A DNA stretch of 64,000 nt, taken from the NCBI GenBank assembly GCA_963669455.1, contig OY770026.1, positions 2,790,001-2,854,000 of the forward strand, written 5' to 3'. The position numbers and the translations under genes were made by a program. Source of the stretch: JAWKWH01 sp963669455 (lineage in GTDB: Bacteria > Pseudomonadota > Alphaproteobacteria > Rhizobiales > Rhizobiaceae). Within the stretch, counting starts at the first letter, position 1; each line of letters begins with the position of its first letter. Under the pieces are notes generated by a model that saw nothing but the letters and a program-made list of their open reading frames with translations, searched no databases and was not told where the DNA came from. Of the stretch, positions 54,499-63,294 are shown piece by piece.

Positions 54499-55167
54499 TT
54501 ACACCTGCCCAGCCCTGTTCACCGGCCGTAAATTTGCTGCAACTGCAGCGCGCATAAGTTTATCAATCTCGGATATAGCAATGCCCTTTGAGGGAAGGTC
54601 CGCCAGCACCAGCCCTTCTCCGAGCGCCATCATCACCGGCAGAAGAATGTCGAGCGGCGCGCGCGGCTTGATCTCACCACGGTCAACAGCCGCCTGCAAA
54701 TAGTTGAAAATCGCTTCCGACGTCTGCCGCATGGATGCTTCACAGCACTGGCATACGGCTTCATTGCGCATGCCTTCGGCACGGATTTCGGTGAACAAGG
54801 GAGCATTTCCGCTCTCGTGCACATGCATCAGATGGCCAATGGCCGCAGAGACAAAACCGTCGATCACATCGGGATTGTCGACCATCTCCGCCAGAATCTT
54901 TGCATCCTCGGCCATGTCTGCCTCGGCAATGGCTTCAATCATCGATTCCTTGGAGGGGAAATAGCGGTAAAGCGCGCCGGGGCTCATTTCGGCTTCCCGG
55001 CATATCTCGTTCATTGATGCGCCCTGAAAACCCGAGCGGACAAAGCAGCGCTTGGCGGCTTCCATAATTCTGATTGTCTGGGCCTCGCGGCGATCCGCGC
55101 GCGAAACCGGCTGCGAACCATGCTTCGCATTATCCGTATCAACCGTCTGTGTCGCAGTTTGTTCCAT
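54499..55167 (-). CDS. TetR family regulator of the RND operon
   Basis: A 222-residue repressor with an N-terminal HTH (FQGASMNEICREAEMSPGALYRYFPSK without the first residues) and an all-helical ligand domain with two Cys near 140 (CQCCEAS). It heads the operon with the adaptor and pump. ATG 55167 has AGGTGG upstream; the frame reaches 55197. A long palindrome lies just upstream, the likely operator for self-control. Confidence 0.9.
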   Translation of the reverse strand: MEQTATQTVDTDNAKHGSQPVSRADRREAQTIRIMEAAKRCFVRSGFQGASMNEICREAEMSPGALYRYFPSKESMIEAIAEADMAEDAKILAEMVDNPDVIDGFVSAAIGHLMHVHESGNAPLFTEIRAEGMRNEAVCQCCEASMRQTSEAIFNYLQAAVDRGEIKPRAPLDILLPVMMALGEGLVLADLPSKGIAISEIDKLMRAAVAANLRPVNRAGQV

Positions 55168-55187
55168 GATGCCACCTGCAAAAGAGT

Positions 55188-55221
55188 GAACGTTCATTCG
55201 CGCATATGAGAATGAACGTTC
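55188..55221. promoter_or_regulatory. TetR-type operator of the RND operon
   Basis: GAACGTTCATTC (55188-55199) and GAATGAACGTTC (55210-55221) form a perfect 12-bp inverted repeat with a 10-nt centre. Each arm holds its own palindrome GAACGTTC. The site is 21-54 nt before the tetR start, where a repressor would block transcription. Confidence 0.85.
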
Positions 55222-55389
55222 GCTCTGTCAATAGCGGTGACCGGATATAGTAAAGAAGATCTCAAATCCGGAAAGATTGCGCCAGCTGCCAACACCCTGC
55301 TCCAGACGGCTCAGTTAACGTCTGCCGACGGATCATGGGAATTCAACTCTGCCTTGCCAGGCGTGCCTTTTTTACTGCAAAAACATGCA

Positions 55390-55911
55390 ATGACGGTCTC
55401 GCTGCGCCCACTTCAATCAGACGATTTGACAATGCTGCATCGCTGGCTGAACCGGAAACATCTGTTTCCGTTTTATATGCAAGAACCGATCTCGTTTGCG
55501 GAAGTGTTTGATAAATTCGAGCCAAGGGTTGGCGGAAATCACAAGACAAAGTGTTTGGTTGCGTGCCTCGATGGAAACCCTTACGGCTATGTTCAGTGGT
55601 ACCTTAATCGCAGCTATCCGGATTATGGAGCCGCAGTCATCGGAAAAGATTTCGGTTTCAGTATCGACTATTTCATCGGCGAGATGGCCTGTCTTGGCAA
55701 ATCGCTTGGCTCTTCCATGCTCAGACAAACCACCAAGCAGACCTTTGTGCTACTAAACGCCAGCGACCAAGTCGCCTACATCGCACACGACAACCGCAAC
55801 AATCCCGCAATTAGAGCAGTTTTGACCCATTCAGAGTCAATTCTGTTTGTCGATTGGGGTGGCGATCCGGTGTCAAGCCGCTCGACGGGCGATGCCTGCC
55901 CATCGTTCTAG
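55390..55911 (+). CDS. GNAT acetyltransferase (AAC(6')-like), C-terminus altered by a repeat
   Basis: About 173 residues. The start MTVSLRPLQSDDLTMLHRWL, the GYVQWYLNRSYPDYG strand and LGKSLGSSMLR (acetyl-CoA loop) resemble aminoglycoside 6'-acetyltransferases and RimJ/RimL. Such proteins usually end NxxAIRxYEKxGF; here NPAIRAV is followed by unrelated sequence because an inverted repeat enters the frame at 55812. The gene may be damaged. The frame is open from GTG 55237. No ribosome site is clear, so the start is uncertain. Substrate unknown. Confidence 0.6.
   Translation: MTVSLRPLQSDDLTMLHRWLNRKHLFPFYMQEPISFAEVFDKFEPRVGGNHKTKCLVACLDGNPYGYVQWYLNRSYPDYGAAVIGKDFGFSIDYFIGEMACLGKSLGSSMLRQTTKQTFVLLNASDQVAYIAHDNRNNPAIRAVLTHSESILFVDWGGDPVSSRSTGDACPSF
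55812..55845 (+). repeat. Inverted repeat, left copy (inside the GNAT frame)
   Basis: This 34-bp sequence, from TAGAGCAGTTTT to ATTCTG, is the reverse complement of 56053-56085 apart from one base of length and two mismatches. It lies in the C-terminal codons of the GNAT frame. Confidence 0.85.
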
Positions 55912-56052
55912 GGCGGGTTGGCATCGGGCGCCCGCCAATCGCAAACCCGTTCGGGCCGGGCGTTTTCGGGCCAAATCCATCGCGTTTGCTCGTGAACGTA
56001 TCTGGATATGCCCGACGAACAAACGCTCGACCTTGACCCGAAACCGCTCCGG

Positions 56053-56085
56053 CAGAATGGCTCTGAATGGGTTAAAACTGCTCTA
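56053..56085 (-). repeat. Inverted repeat, right copy
   Basis: CAGAATGGCTCTGAATGGG to CTGCTCTA, the partner of 55812-55845. The pair bounds a 274-bp unit. The gap 55912-56273 holds no supportable gene; the only open frame (56008-56241) runs through this copy. The right copy ends in TGCTCTA as the left begins TAGAGCA. Confidence 0.85.
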
Positions 56086-56273
56086 GATGCACCGAGAGGG
56101 CCGGCTTCAAAAGCGACTGCGAATTTGTGGACAAAGGAAAAATCTGCACATTGTATTCGCGTGATGCGCGATGCTGAATGGGTGCCAGTGACTACAAGTC
56201 ACTCAACCGGGTATGGTTTCAAGTTTCGTCCGCAAAATTGACTTCGGGGCCAAAACGGAAACTCAGCTACAGT

Positions 56274-57425
56274 CTAAACCTCGACGATTGCGACTTTGCC
56301 ATCGGCGTATCGAAGCGCGATTTCGCCGCGCACCAGCCTCAGCGCCGGTTCGCCAAAGACTTCGCGCCGCCATCCGCTAAGAGCCGGGATTTCAGCCTCC
56401 TCGCCGTCGATGGCGAGTTTATCGATATCATCACTTGAGGCCAGCACCTTGGCGGCCACGCCGAACTCCTCCGACGTCATCTTGAGCAGAACCTTGAGCA
56501 ACTCGGCTGCGGCGACGGCACCATTGGGCGGCCGTTTGATTTTCGGTGCGGTCGGCATCTGGTCACGAGGCAGTGCCAGCGCTTCGTTGATTGCAGCCAG
56601 AAGCCCGTTTGCATTTGCCGAGCGTTCCCAGCCCCGCGGAACCGATCTTAACCGCCCGAGTGCTACCTGGTCTTTGGGTTGCTGCTGGGCAATTTCGAAA
56701 ATCGTGTCGTCCTTCAGCACCCTGCCCCGCGGCACGTTGCGCGATCTTGCCTCGCGTTCACGCCATGCCGCGACCGAGCGCATGACCGCCAGTTCCGGCG
56801 GCTTGCGCAGCCGTCTCTTCAGCCGATGCCAGGCGTTGTCGGGATGAATGTCATAGGTTTCGCGGGCCGTCAGCACTTCCATCTCGCCTTCCAGCCAGTG
56901 CGCCCGGTTTTCACGCTCCAGCTCGCCGGCAAGATGTTTGTAGACATCAATCAGATGAGTGACATCTGCCAGCGCATAAGCAAGCTGCTTGTCCGACAGG
57001 GGTCTGCGCCGCCAATCGGTAAAGCGCGACGACTTGTCGATTGCCTGTCCGGTGATGCGTTGAACCAGCTGGTCGTAGGAAATGCTGTCGCCAAAACCGC
57101 ACACCATTGCCGCGACCTGGGTGTCGAACACCGGATGGGGAATAAGCTTGCCGAGATGAAAGACGATCTCAATGTCCTGACGCGCTGCGTGGAAGACTTT
57201 TGTGACGCTCTCATCGGCCATCAAATCGAAAAACGGCTTCAGGTCAATGTCCGGTGCAAGCGCATCGACCATCGCCTCCACGCCCGGCGCGGCCATCTGG
57301 ATGAGGCATAATTCCGGCCAGAACGTCGTTTCGCGAATAAATTCCGTGTCGATTGTTACGAAATCGGATTTTGCAAGTTCGGCTGTGGCCTGCGCCAGCC
57401 CCTCGGTCGTATCGATTAATTTCAT
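56274..57425 (-). CDS. rnd: Ribonuclease D
   Basis: A 383-residue 3'-5' exoribonuclease for tRNA maturation. DEDD residues are visible: VTIDTEFIRE (first Asp/Glu), FHAARQDIEIVF, and YALADVTHLIDVY. HRDC-like domains follow from about 210. ATG 57425 with CAGG upstream is used; the frame is open to 57485. Confidence 0.94.
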   Translation of the reverse strand: MKLIDTTEGLAQATAELAKSDFVTIDTEFIRETTFWPELCLIQMAAPGVEAMVDALAPDIDLKPFFDLMADESVTKVFHAARQDIEIVFHLGKLIPHPVFDTQVAAMVCGFGDSISYDQLVQRITGQAIDKSSRFTDWRRRPLSDKQLAYALADVTHLIDVYKHLAGELERENRAHWLEGEMEVLTARETYDIHPDNAWHRLKRRLRKPPELAVMRSVAAWREREARSRNVPRGRVLKDDTIFEIAQQQPKDQVALGRLRSVPRGWERSANANGLLAAINEALALPRDQMPTAPKIKRPPNGAVAAAELLKVLLKMTSEEFGVAAKVLASSDDIDKLAIDGEEAEIPALSGWRREVFGEPALRLVRGEIALRYADGKVAIVEV

Positions 57426-57610
57426 GCTTGCCTGATAATCAATTTGGCTTTGTTTGTCTTTAGCCCAATGCCATCTCGGAGCCAATTAATCTTAGGTTGT
57501 GGTTAGCATCTGTTTATCGGATGGGCGTTTGCGCGCCAGATTGTTGAAGACGGCAAAGGTTTGAAGCAAGCCAGAAAACCGTTTACGGCCGATAGCCGGG
57601 GCGGCGGCAA

Positions 57611-58510
57611 TCATTTTTTCCTGCGCATCCGTTCACGCCAGATGATGGCCAACCCACCGCCGATGATTAAAAATACCCCGGGGATCAGGCGGCCAAACGG
57701 TGTTTCTGAAAAAACTACCCAGCCGATCAAGAATGAAAACGGTATGCCAAAATACTCAAACGGCGACAGGCTGGACGCCTCTGTCAGGCGGTATGCGGAG
57801 ATCAGGCAAAAAACGGCGATGCCACCGGCCGATCCCATTGCGAACAGCCAACCCCAATCGCTAATACTTGCGACCGGCACATAGTCGCTTGTCAGGTAAA
57901 GCAGAATTGCCGAACCGGCCAGTGCGCCGACGAACGCATAGAGGTTGATGATTGCCGTGGAAATGTGACCTGGAAACATTTTCGCCGTGATGTTGCTGCA
58001 GGAATAGCCAAGGGCTGCCAGCACCGGCAGCACTGCATACCAGTCGAACACGCCGCTGCCGGGACGCATCACCAAAAGCACGCCAGCAAAGCCGATGAGA
58101 ACCGCGATCCATCGAACCGGACCCACCGGTTTGCCGAGAAGCGGGACGGACAGCGCGGTGGTAAATAGCGGACCGGCGAAGACCAGGCTGGTCGCTGTGG
58201 CAAAGGCCATCTCGCTTAGCGCCAGGTAAAAGCAGAACTGTGCCGCCGTGATGAACAGGCCGCGTGCCAGCGCCAGCGGCCACTTTTCGATGACAAGCGG
58301 CCGGCCGGCCTCGTGCCACGATCGCGTGAACCACAATATCAAGACGCCGGGGACGAGACCGAAAACATTGCGGAAAAGCGACAATTGCTGCGGCGGGTAA
58401 CGCTCGCCTAAAAACTTGATGATCGCACCCATGACATCGAACAACAATATCGCCACCAGGATCAAGACAACGGCGCGGGCGAAGGGGGGCAGAAAGCCTA
58501 ATCGGGCCAT
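57611..58510 (-). CDS. EamA/DMT family transporter
   Basis: A 299-residue protein of ten helices in two EamA repeats (SLFRNVFGLVPGVLILW; SPFEYFGIPFSFLIGWVVF), with a basic C-terminus ending RERMRRKK. Substrate unknown. Divergent from parC, 211 nt apart. Confidence 0.88.
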   Translation of the reverse strand: MARLGFLPPFARAVVLILVAILLFDVMGAIIKFLGERYPPQQLSLFRNVFGLVPGVLILWFTRSWHEAGRPLVIEKWPLALARGLFITAAQFCFYLALSEMAFATATSLVFAGPLFTTALSVPLLGKPVGPVRWIAVLIGFAGVLLVMRPGSGVFDWYAVLPVLAALGYSCSNITAKMFPGHISTAIINLYAFVGALAGSAILLYLTSDYVPVASISDWGWLFAMGSAGGIAVFCLISAYRLTEASSLSPFEYFGIPFSFLIGWVVFSETPFGRLIPGVFLIIGGGLAIIWRERMRRKK

Positions 58511-58721
58511 TTTGTCTCCTTGCCAGGTACGGCCCGTTGTCAGGACATTTTATCGCCCCACCGCACCCAGACCAGACGGGCAACGGCAGCCGCGGACAAT
58601 ACAAGAGCAAAGGGATAATTCAAAACTGCGGCGGGATGGGTGTTTAAAAGTGCCTGCGGCGGCGCGTTCAATAAAGCAGCACTACTTGCCACGAATCACT
58701 TGTGCCGCTAACCCGCAAACC

Positions 58722-60971
58722 ATGGGAAAAAGCCTGTTTCCGCCGGGCGGCGGTGAAGATGACATTGAAACGGTCGATCTGAAATCGGCCCTGGAAGAGC
58801 GCTATCTGGCCTATGCGCTTTCCACAATCATGCACCGTGCGCTGCCGGATGTGCGCGACGGGCTGAAGCCCGTGCACCGGCGTATCCTGCATGCCATGCG
58901 CATTCTCAAGCTTTCCCCCAACGACGCTTACAAGAAATGCGCCCGCATCGTCGGCGATGTGATCGGCAAATTCCACCCGCATGGCGATCAGGCGGTCTAT
59001 GACGCACTGGTGCGTCTGGCGCAGGATTTTTCCATGCGCTATCCGCTGATCGACGGACAGGGCAATTTTGGCAATATCGACGGCGACAACGCCGCTGCCT
59101 ACCGCTACACCGAAGCACGCATGACCGAGGTGGCGACCTCGCTTCTGCAAGGCATCAGCGAAGACGCGGTCGATTTTCGCCCGACCTACAATGAGGAAGA
59201 CGAGGAGCCGGTGGTGCTGCCCGGCGCGTTTCCGAACCTGCTCGCCAACGGCTCGTCCGGCATCGCCGTCGGCATGGCGACATCGATCCCGCCGCACAAT
59301 GCCGCTGAACTGTGCGAGGCGGCGCTGCATCTGATCGAACATCCAAACGCCCGTATCGAAACGCTGGTCGGCATGGTGCCGGGGCCTGATTTTCCAACCG
59401 GCGGTACGATTGTCGATGACCGCGCGTCGATTACCGAGGCTTACGCGACCGGCCGCGGGGGTTTTCGTGTCAGAGCCCGGTGGGAAAAAGAAGATCAGGG
59501 CCGCGGCACCTGGGTGATCGCGGTTACCGAAGTTCCCTACCAGGTGCAAAAATCGCGCCTGATAGAAAAAATCGCCGAACTTCTGATTGCCAAGAAACTG
59601 CCGCTTTTGGAAGACATTCGCGATGAGAGCGCAGAAGACATCCGCATTGTTCTGGTGCCGAAAAACCGCTCGGTCGATCCCGGCGTGTTGATGGAATCGC
59701 TGTTCAAGCTCACCGATCTGGAAAGCCGCATTTCGCTCAACATGAATGTGCTGTCACGCGGCAAGGTTCCAAACGTCCTGTCGCTCGGCGATGTGCTGAA
59801 GCAATGGCTTGAACACCGCAAGGAGGTGCTGCTGCGACGCTCGCGGCACCGGCTTGGCGTTATCGAGCACCGGCTGGAAGTGCTCGGCGGCTATCTCATC
59901 GCCTATCTCAACATCGACGAAGTGATAAAAATCATCCGTGAGGAGGATGAGCCCAAAAAAGTGATGATGGCCCGTTTCGATCTCACCGATGTGCAGGCCG
60001 AGGCGATCCTCAATATGCGGCTGCGCGCACTGCGCAAGCTTGAGGAATTTGAAATCCGCAAGGAATTCGACGGCCTGACCGAGGAGAAGGCCGGTATCGA
60101 AGCGCTGCTGAGTTCAGACGAAAAACAGTGGCAGACGATCGCCTGGGAAGTGGGCGAGGTCAAAAAGACATTTGGCAAGGATACCGACCTTGGCCGCCGT
60201 CGCACCGATTTCGGCGAAGCGCCCGAGCACGATATCGAGGCGATCCAGCAGGCGATGATCGAAAAGGAACCGGTCACCATCGTCGTGTCGGAAAAAGGCT
60301 GGCTGCGCGCGCTGAAGGGTCATCTGGCGGATTTTTCAGCACTTGCCTTCAAGGAAGGCGACGGGCTGAAACTGGCTTTCCATGCGCTGACCACCGACAA
60401 GGTCCTGCTGTTTACCACCGGCGGGAAGTTCTACACGCTCGGCGCCGACCGGCTGCCGGGCGGGCGCGGCCATGGCGAACCGGTTCGCATCATGGTCGAC
60501 ATGGAAAACGATCAGGACATCGTTACCGCCTTCGTGCACGATCCGGAGCGCAAGATGTTGCTGGCATCGCATGCGGGCAATGGTTTTGTTGTTGCGGAAA
60601 AGGACGTTGTCGCCAATACCCGCAAGGGCAAACAGGTGATGAATGTGAAAACGCCCGATGAGGCGATGCACTGCGTGCCGGTTTCAGGCGATCATATTGC
60701 CATTGTCGGCGACAACAGAAAGATGTTGATTTTTCCGCTGGCAGACATTCCCGAAATGACCCGCGGCAAAGGTGTCCGTCTGCAAAAATACAAGGATGGC
60801 GGCGCCAAGGACGTGAAGACCTTCATGCTTTCCGACGGGCTTTCCTGGCTCGATTCGGCCGAGCGCACATTTACCAAATCCGCAGACGAGCTTTCCGAAT
60901 GGAGCGGCGCGCGCGCATCTGCCGGCCGGGCTGTGCCAAAGGGCTTTCCCCGTTCTGGCAGGTTTGGCTGA
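58722..60971 (+). CDS. parC: DNA topoisomerase IV subunit A
   Basis: A 749-residue decatenase subunit. Catalytic Tyr is in AAYRYTEARMTEVA; other marks are GLKPVHRRILHAMRIL, GDVIGKFHPHGDQAVYDAL and DGQGNFGNIDGDNAAA. The C-terminal beta-propeller (about 500-740) holds repeats such as KFYTLGADRLPGGRGHGEPV, where gyrase would carry its GyrA box. ATG 58722 (MGKSLFPP) is used; the frame is open to 58416. The 3' 66 bp recur as a diverged copy at 61704. Confidence 0.95.
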   Translation: MGKSLFPPGGGEDDIETVDLKSALEERYLAYALSTIMHRALPDVRDGLKPVHRRILHAMRILKLSPNDAYKKCARIVGDVIGKFHPHGDQAVYDALVRLAQDFSMRYPLIDGQGNFGNIDGDNAAAYRYTEARMTEVATSLLQGISEDAVDFRPTYNEEDEEPVVLPGAFPNLLANGSSGIAVGMATSIPPHNAAELCEAALHLIEHPNARIETLVGMVPGPDFPTGGTIVDDRASITEAYATGRGGFRVRARWEKEDQGRGTWVIAVTEVPYQVQKSRLIEKIAELLIAKKLPLLEDIRDESAEDIRIVLVPKNRSVDPGVLMESLFKLTDLESRISLNMNVLSRGKVPNVLSLGDVLKQWLEHRKEVLLRRSRHRLGVIEHRLEVLGGYLIAYLNIDEVIKIIREEDEPKKVMMARFDLTDVQAEAILNMRLRALRKLEEFEIRKEFDGLTEEKAGIEALLSSDEKQWQTIAWEVGEVKKTFGKDTDLGRRRTDFGEAPEHDIEAIQQAMIEKEPVTIVVSEKGWLRALKGHLADFSALAFKEGDGLKLAFHALTTDKVLLFTTGGKFYTLGADRLPGGRGHGEPVRIMVDMENDQDIVTAFVHDPERKMLLASHAGNGFVVAEKDVVANTRKGKQVMNVKTPDEAMHCVPVSGDHIAIVGDNRKMLIFPLADIPEMTRGKGVRLQKYKDGGAKDVKTFMLSDGLSWLDSAERTFTKSADELSEWSGARASAGRAVPKGFPRSGRFG

Positions 60972-61140
60972 TCGGGACCGGTCGCCGCCCGCAGGCCGCT
61001 TTTTTGGCTGCTTTGCAACCGGGCGAGCGGTTTGCTGACACATCACGGGATCATCGCCTGCACCTTTGCCACCGGCAGTAAACAAGCAAAAACACGAACG
61101 TGATTTGTTCGGGATGTGTGCCGCGGGATAGGCTTTGCCG

Positions 61141-61674
61141 ATGCACCACAGGATCTTCGCCGCGCTCATCGTCATTTGTTTCGGTCTGTCCTCGCCAGCC
61201 TACAGTGAGGAGGCAGACTGGCGCCAGTTGCGCAATCTGGTCGAAGCGGGTCCATTGATCGGCGGGGGCAGCAAAACTCCGATGCCGACGGAAGGTCCGG
61301 TCATCGTCACCTTCTTTGCATCATGGTGTCCTCCCTGCACCGATGAGTTTCAGCACCTCAACGAACTGGCGGGTTCGTCGGCTGGCCAAGAGACAACAAT
61401 TGTCGCGATCAACCTGTTTGAGGACTTTGGCGGCAAGAAAAATCCGGCGCGCATGGCGAGATTTTTACAACGCACAAAGCCACAATTTCCGCTGATCGAA
61501 GGCTCCGAGACCATGCGATTGGCATTCGGCAATATTGAGCGCATTCCCACGGTCGTCGTCTACGGAACATCCGGCCGCGAGGTATGGCGTTTTGTTCACA
61601 AACAAGGTGCTGACAAAACCCACGCGACAAAGGATGATTTGCTGGCGGCGCTGGCGATTGCGAAGGAAAACTAA
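61141..61674 (+). CDS. TlpA/ResA-like periplasmic thioredoxin
   Basis: A 177-residue protein with a signal peptide (IFAALIVICFGLSSPAYS) and a thioredoxin fold. The active site is FASWCPPCTDEF; the cis-Pro is in ERIPTVVVYG. It should reduce disulfides in the periplasm, possibly for cytochrome c maturation. ATG 61141 is used (TTG 61135 is in frame). It lies between parC and the parC relic, an unusual place. Confidence 0.87.
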   Translation: MHHRIFAALIVICFGLSSPAYSEEADWRQLRNLVEAGPLIGGGSKTPMPTEGPVIVTFFASWCPPCTDEFQHLNELAGSSAGQETTIVAINLFEDFGGKKNPARMARFLQRTKPQFPLIEGSETMRLAFGNIERIPTVVVYGTSGREVWRFVHKQGADKTHATKDDLLAALAIAKEN

Positions 61675-61703
61675 AAGGGCCGGGCCATGAAAACGATTTA
61701 GGC

Positions 61704-61769
61704 GGCAGGCGTGCATCTGCCGGCCAGATCGAGCCAAAGGGCTTTCCGCGCTCCGGCCAATTCGGATAG
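61704..61769 (+). pseudogene. Relic of a second parC 3' end
   Basis: These 66 bp, read in frame to a TAG, encode GRRASAGQIEPKGFPRSGQFG. The last 66 bp of parC (60906-60971) encode GARASAGRAVPKGFPRSGRFG. They agree at 16 of 21 residues, with the same length and stop position. There is no start or upstream coding part. It lies 13 nt before the convergent ppx stop. Confidence 0.8.
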
Positions 61770-61782
61770 GAACGCGCTTTTA

Positions 61783-63294
61783 TTACGCCTCGACTGCCAG
61801 CCTGAGCGGTTTACCGGTTACTCTGGCCAGTTGCTCCAGGCGCCATGCCGGACGCTCCCCGTAAAGCCCGGCCATCTGGTGCGGAATGCGCAGTTCCAGG
61901 ACACCATCGTCGCCCTTTGCCCAGGCGAGAAGCGGGATCACGCCCGGCATGGCCGCCGATAACAAGTATCCAACCCGCATGATCGTGCCGGTAAGGCGCG
62001 CCCGCTCGGCCAGCCGATTGCCGGTAAGTTCAATCAGTCTGGATGACAGCTTGGCGGACGGGCCTTCGTGGTGGTAGGCGTTGGCCAGCGCAATGAAGGC
62101 GCGGCCTGGATGGGTGACGCCGATGAACGATGTATGCGAGATGACGTTTATCGACTGGGTTCCGCGATATTCCGGATGCGCCCTCCAGCCGATATCGGCC
62201 ATCATGCACGCGGCGCGGCGATAGCGGGCCTCGTCTGCGGTCTCATCATAGCCGAGTGCCGCAATGGCCTCTCCCGTCCAGGCAGCCATCTCATGGGCAT
62301 GCGCATTGGAGCGGGAGCGCAGCACGGCCATCTCCTCGGCCGCGACAATTAACGGATCGAGCGTACGTTCCTTGTCGCTCAACAGGGAATACAAAAAGCC
62401 TTCGCGTACGCCAAGTGCCGAGACTTCGATATGCGATGGCTCCATCAGGCGGATGATTTCTTCCAGAACAATCGCACCGTAGGGCAGCAGCGAGCGGCGG
62501 TTTTTGGACACGCTGTCAATGCCCTTTATCGATTCAATGTTGCCGCTGGCAACCTGCTTGAGGAACCCGCCGATTGCGCCTGGAACCATCTTATAATGGT
62601 GCATGACGCCCAGCGGGTAATTGAGTGAACTCATATGCAGCCGGGCAAGATTGCGCCAGGTGCCGCCGACAGCATAAAAAATGCGCTCCCTGCCCTGTTT
62701 CAACCATGGCGCACGCTGCAATTCGGCTGCGACGATTTTGCGGACTTTGCCAAATTCCGCTCCGGCCATATCGGTAAGCCTGAGCCCGCCAAGTGGCAGG
62801 GTGATGCCGTCACCGATGTCGGTGCCCTGCACATCGAACAATTCCAGACTGCCGCCGCCCAGATCGCCACCGATCCCGTCTGCGCCGACAAATCCTGAAA
62901 TGATCCCAAGCGCGGAATAGTGAGCTTCCTCGCGCCCGGTCAGCACCTGAATTTCTGCGCCAAGTATGGCCTCGGCGCGTTCGATGAATTCCGGGCCGTT
63001 TTCAGCTTCGCGCGCGGCCGCAGTCGCAATCACGTGCAGGTCTTGTGCACCGGACTGGCGCACCAATGCGCTAAACCGGCGAAACTCCTCAATGGCCGCG
63101 TCGACGGCGTATCTATCCAGCCTGCCTGTGGAATGAACACCCTTGCCGAGGCCTGCAAGCATTTTTTCGTTGAAAAGCACCGTCGGCGAGCGGGTCACAC
63201 CTTCGTAGACCACGAGACGGATCGAGTTTGAGCCGACATCGATGATGGCGACAGGTTTTCTGTCCGGCAGGCGCCCCTGGGAGTTTCGGTTCAT
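61783..63294 (-). CDS. ppx: Exopolyphosphatase (Ppx/GppA family)
   Basis: A 503-residue phosphohydrolase of the actin-like fold: VAIIDVGSNSIRLVVYEG and GGDLGGGSLEL are the phosphate loops, and YAVGGTWRNLARLH the third. The C-terminal HD-like domain (about 320-500) has MADIGWRAHPEYRG. It degrades polyphosphate or ppGpp-type substrates. The start ATG overlaps the ppk stop as ATGA; the longer frame to 63492 overlaps ppk and is not used. Confidence 0.92.
   Translation of the reverse strand: MNRNSQGRLPDRKPVAIIDVGSNSIRLVVYEGVTRSPTVLFNEKMLAGLGKGVHSTGRLDRYAVDAAIEEFRRFSALVRQSGAQDLHVIATAAAREAENGPEFIERAEAILGAEIQVLTGREEAHYSALGIISGFVGADGIGGDLGGGSLELFDVQGTDIGDGITLPLGGLRLTDMAGAEFGKVRKIVAAELQRAPWLKQGRERIFYAVGGTWRNLARLHMSSLNYPLGVMHHYKMVPGAIGGFLKQVASGNIESIKGIDSVSKNRRSLLPYGAIVLEEIIRLMEPSHIEVSALGVREGFLYSLLSDKERTLDPLIVAAEEMAVLRSRSNAHAHEMAAWTGEAIAALGYDETADEARYRRAACMMADIGWRAHPEYRGTQSINVISHTSFIGVTHPGRAFIALANAYHHEGPSAKLSSRLIELTGNRLAERARLTGTIMRVGYLLSAAMPGVIPLLAWAKGDDGVLELRIPHQMAGLYGERPAWRLEQLARVTGKPLRLAVEA

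Noticed and set aside
56008..56241. 77-codon open frame downstream of the GNAT gene
   Set aside because: It runs through the right inverted repeat and has no family resemblance or good ribosome site.
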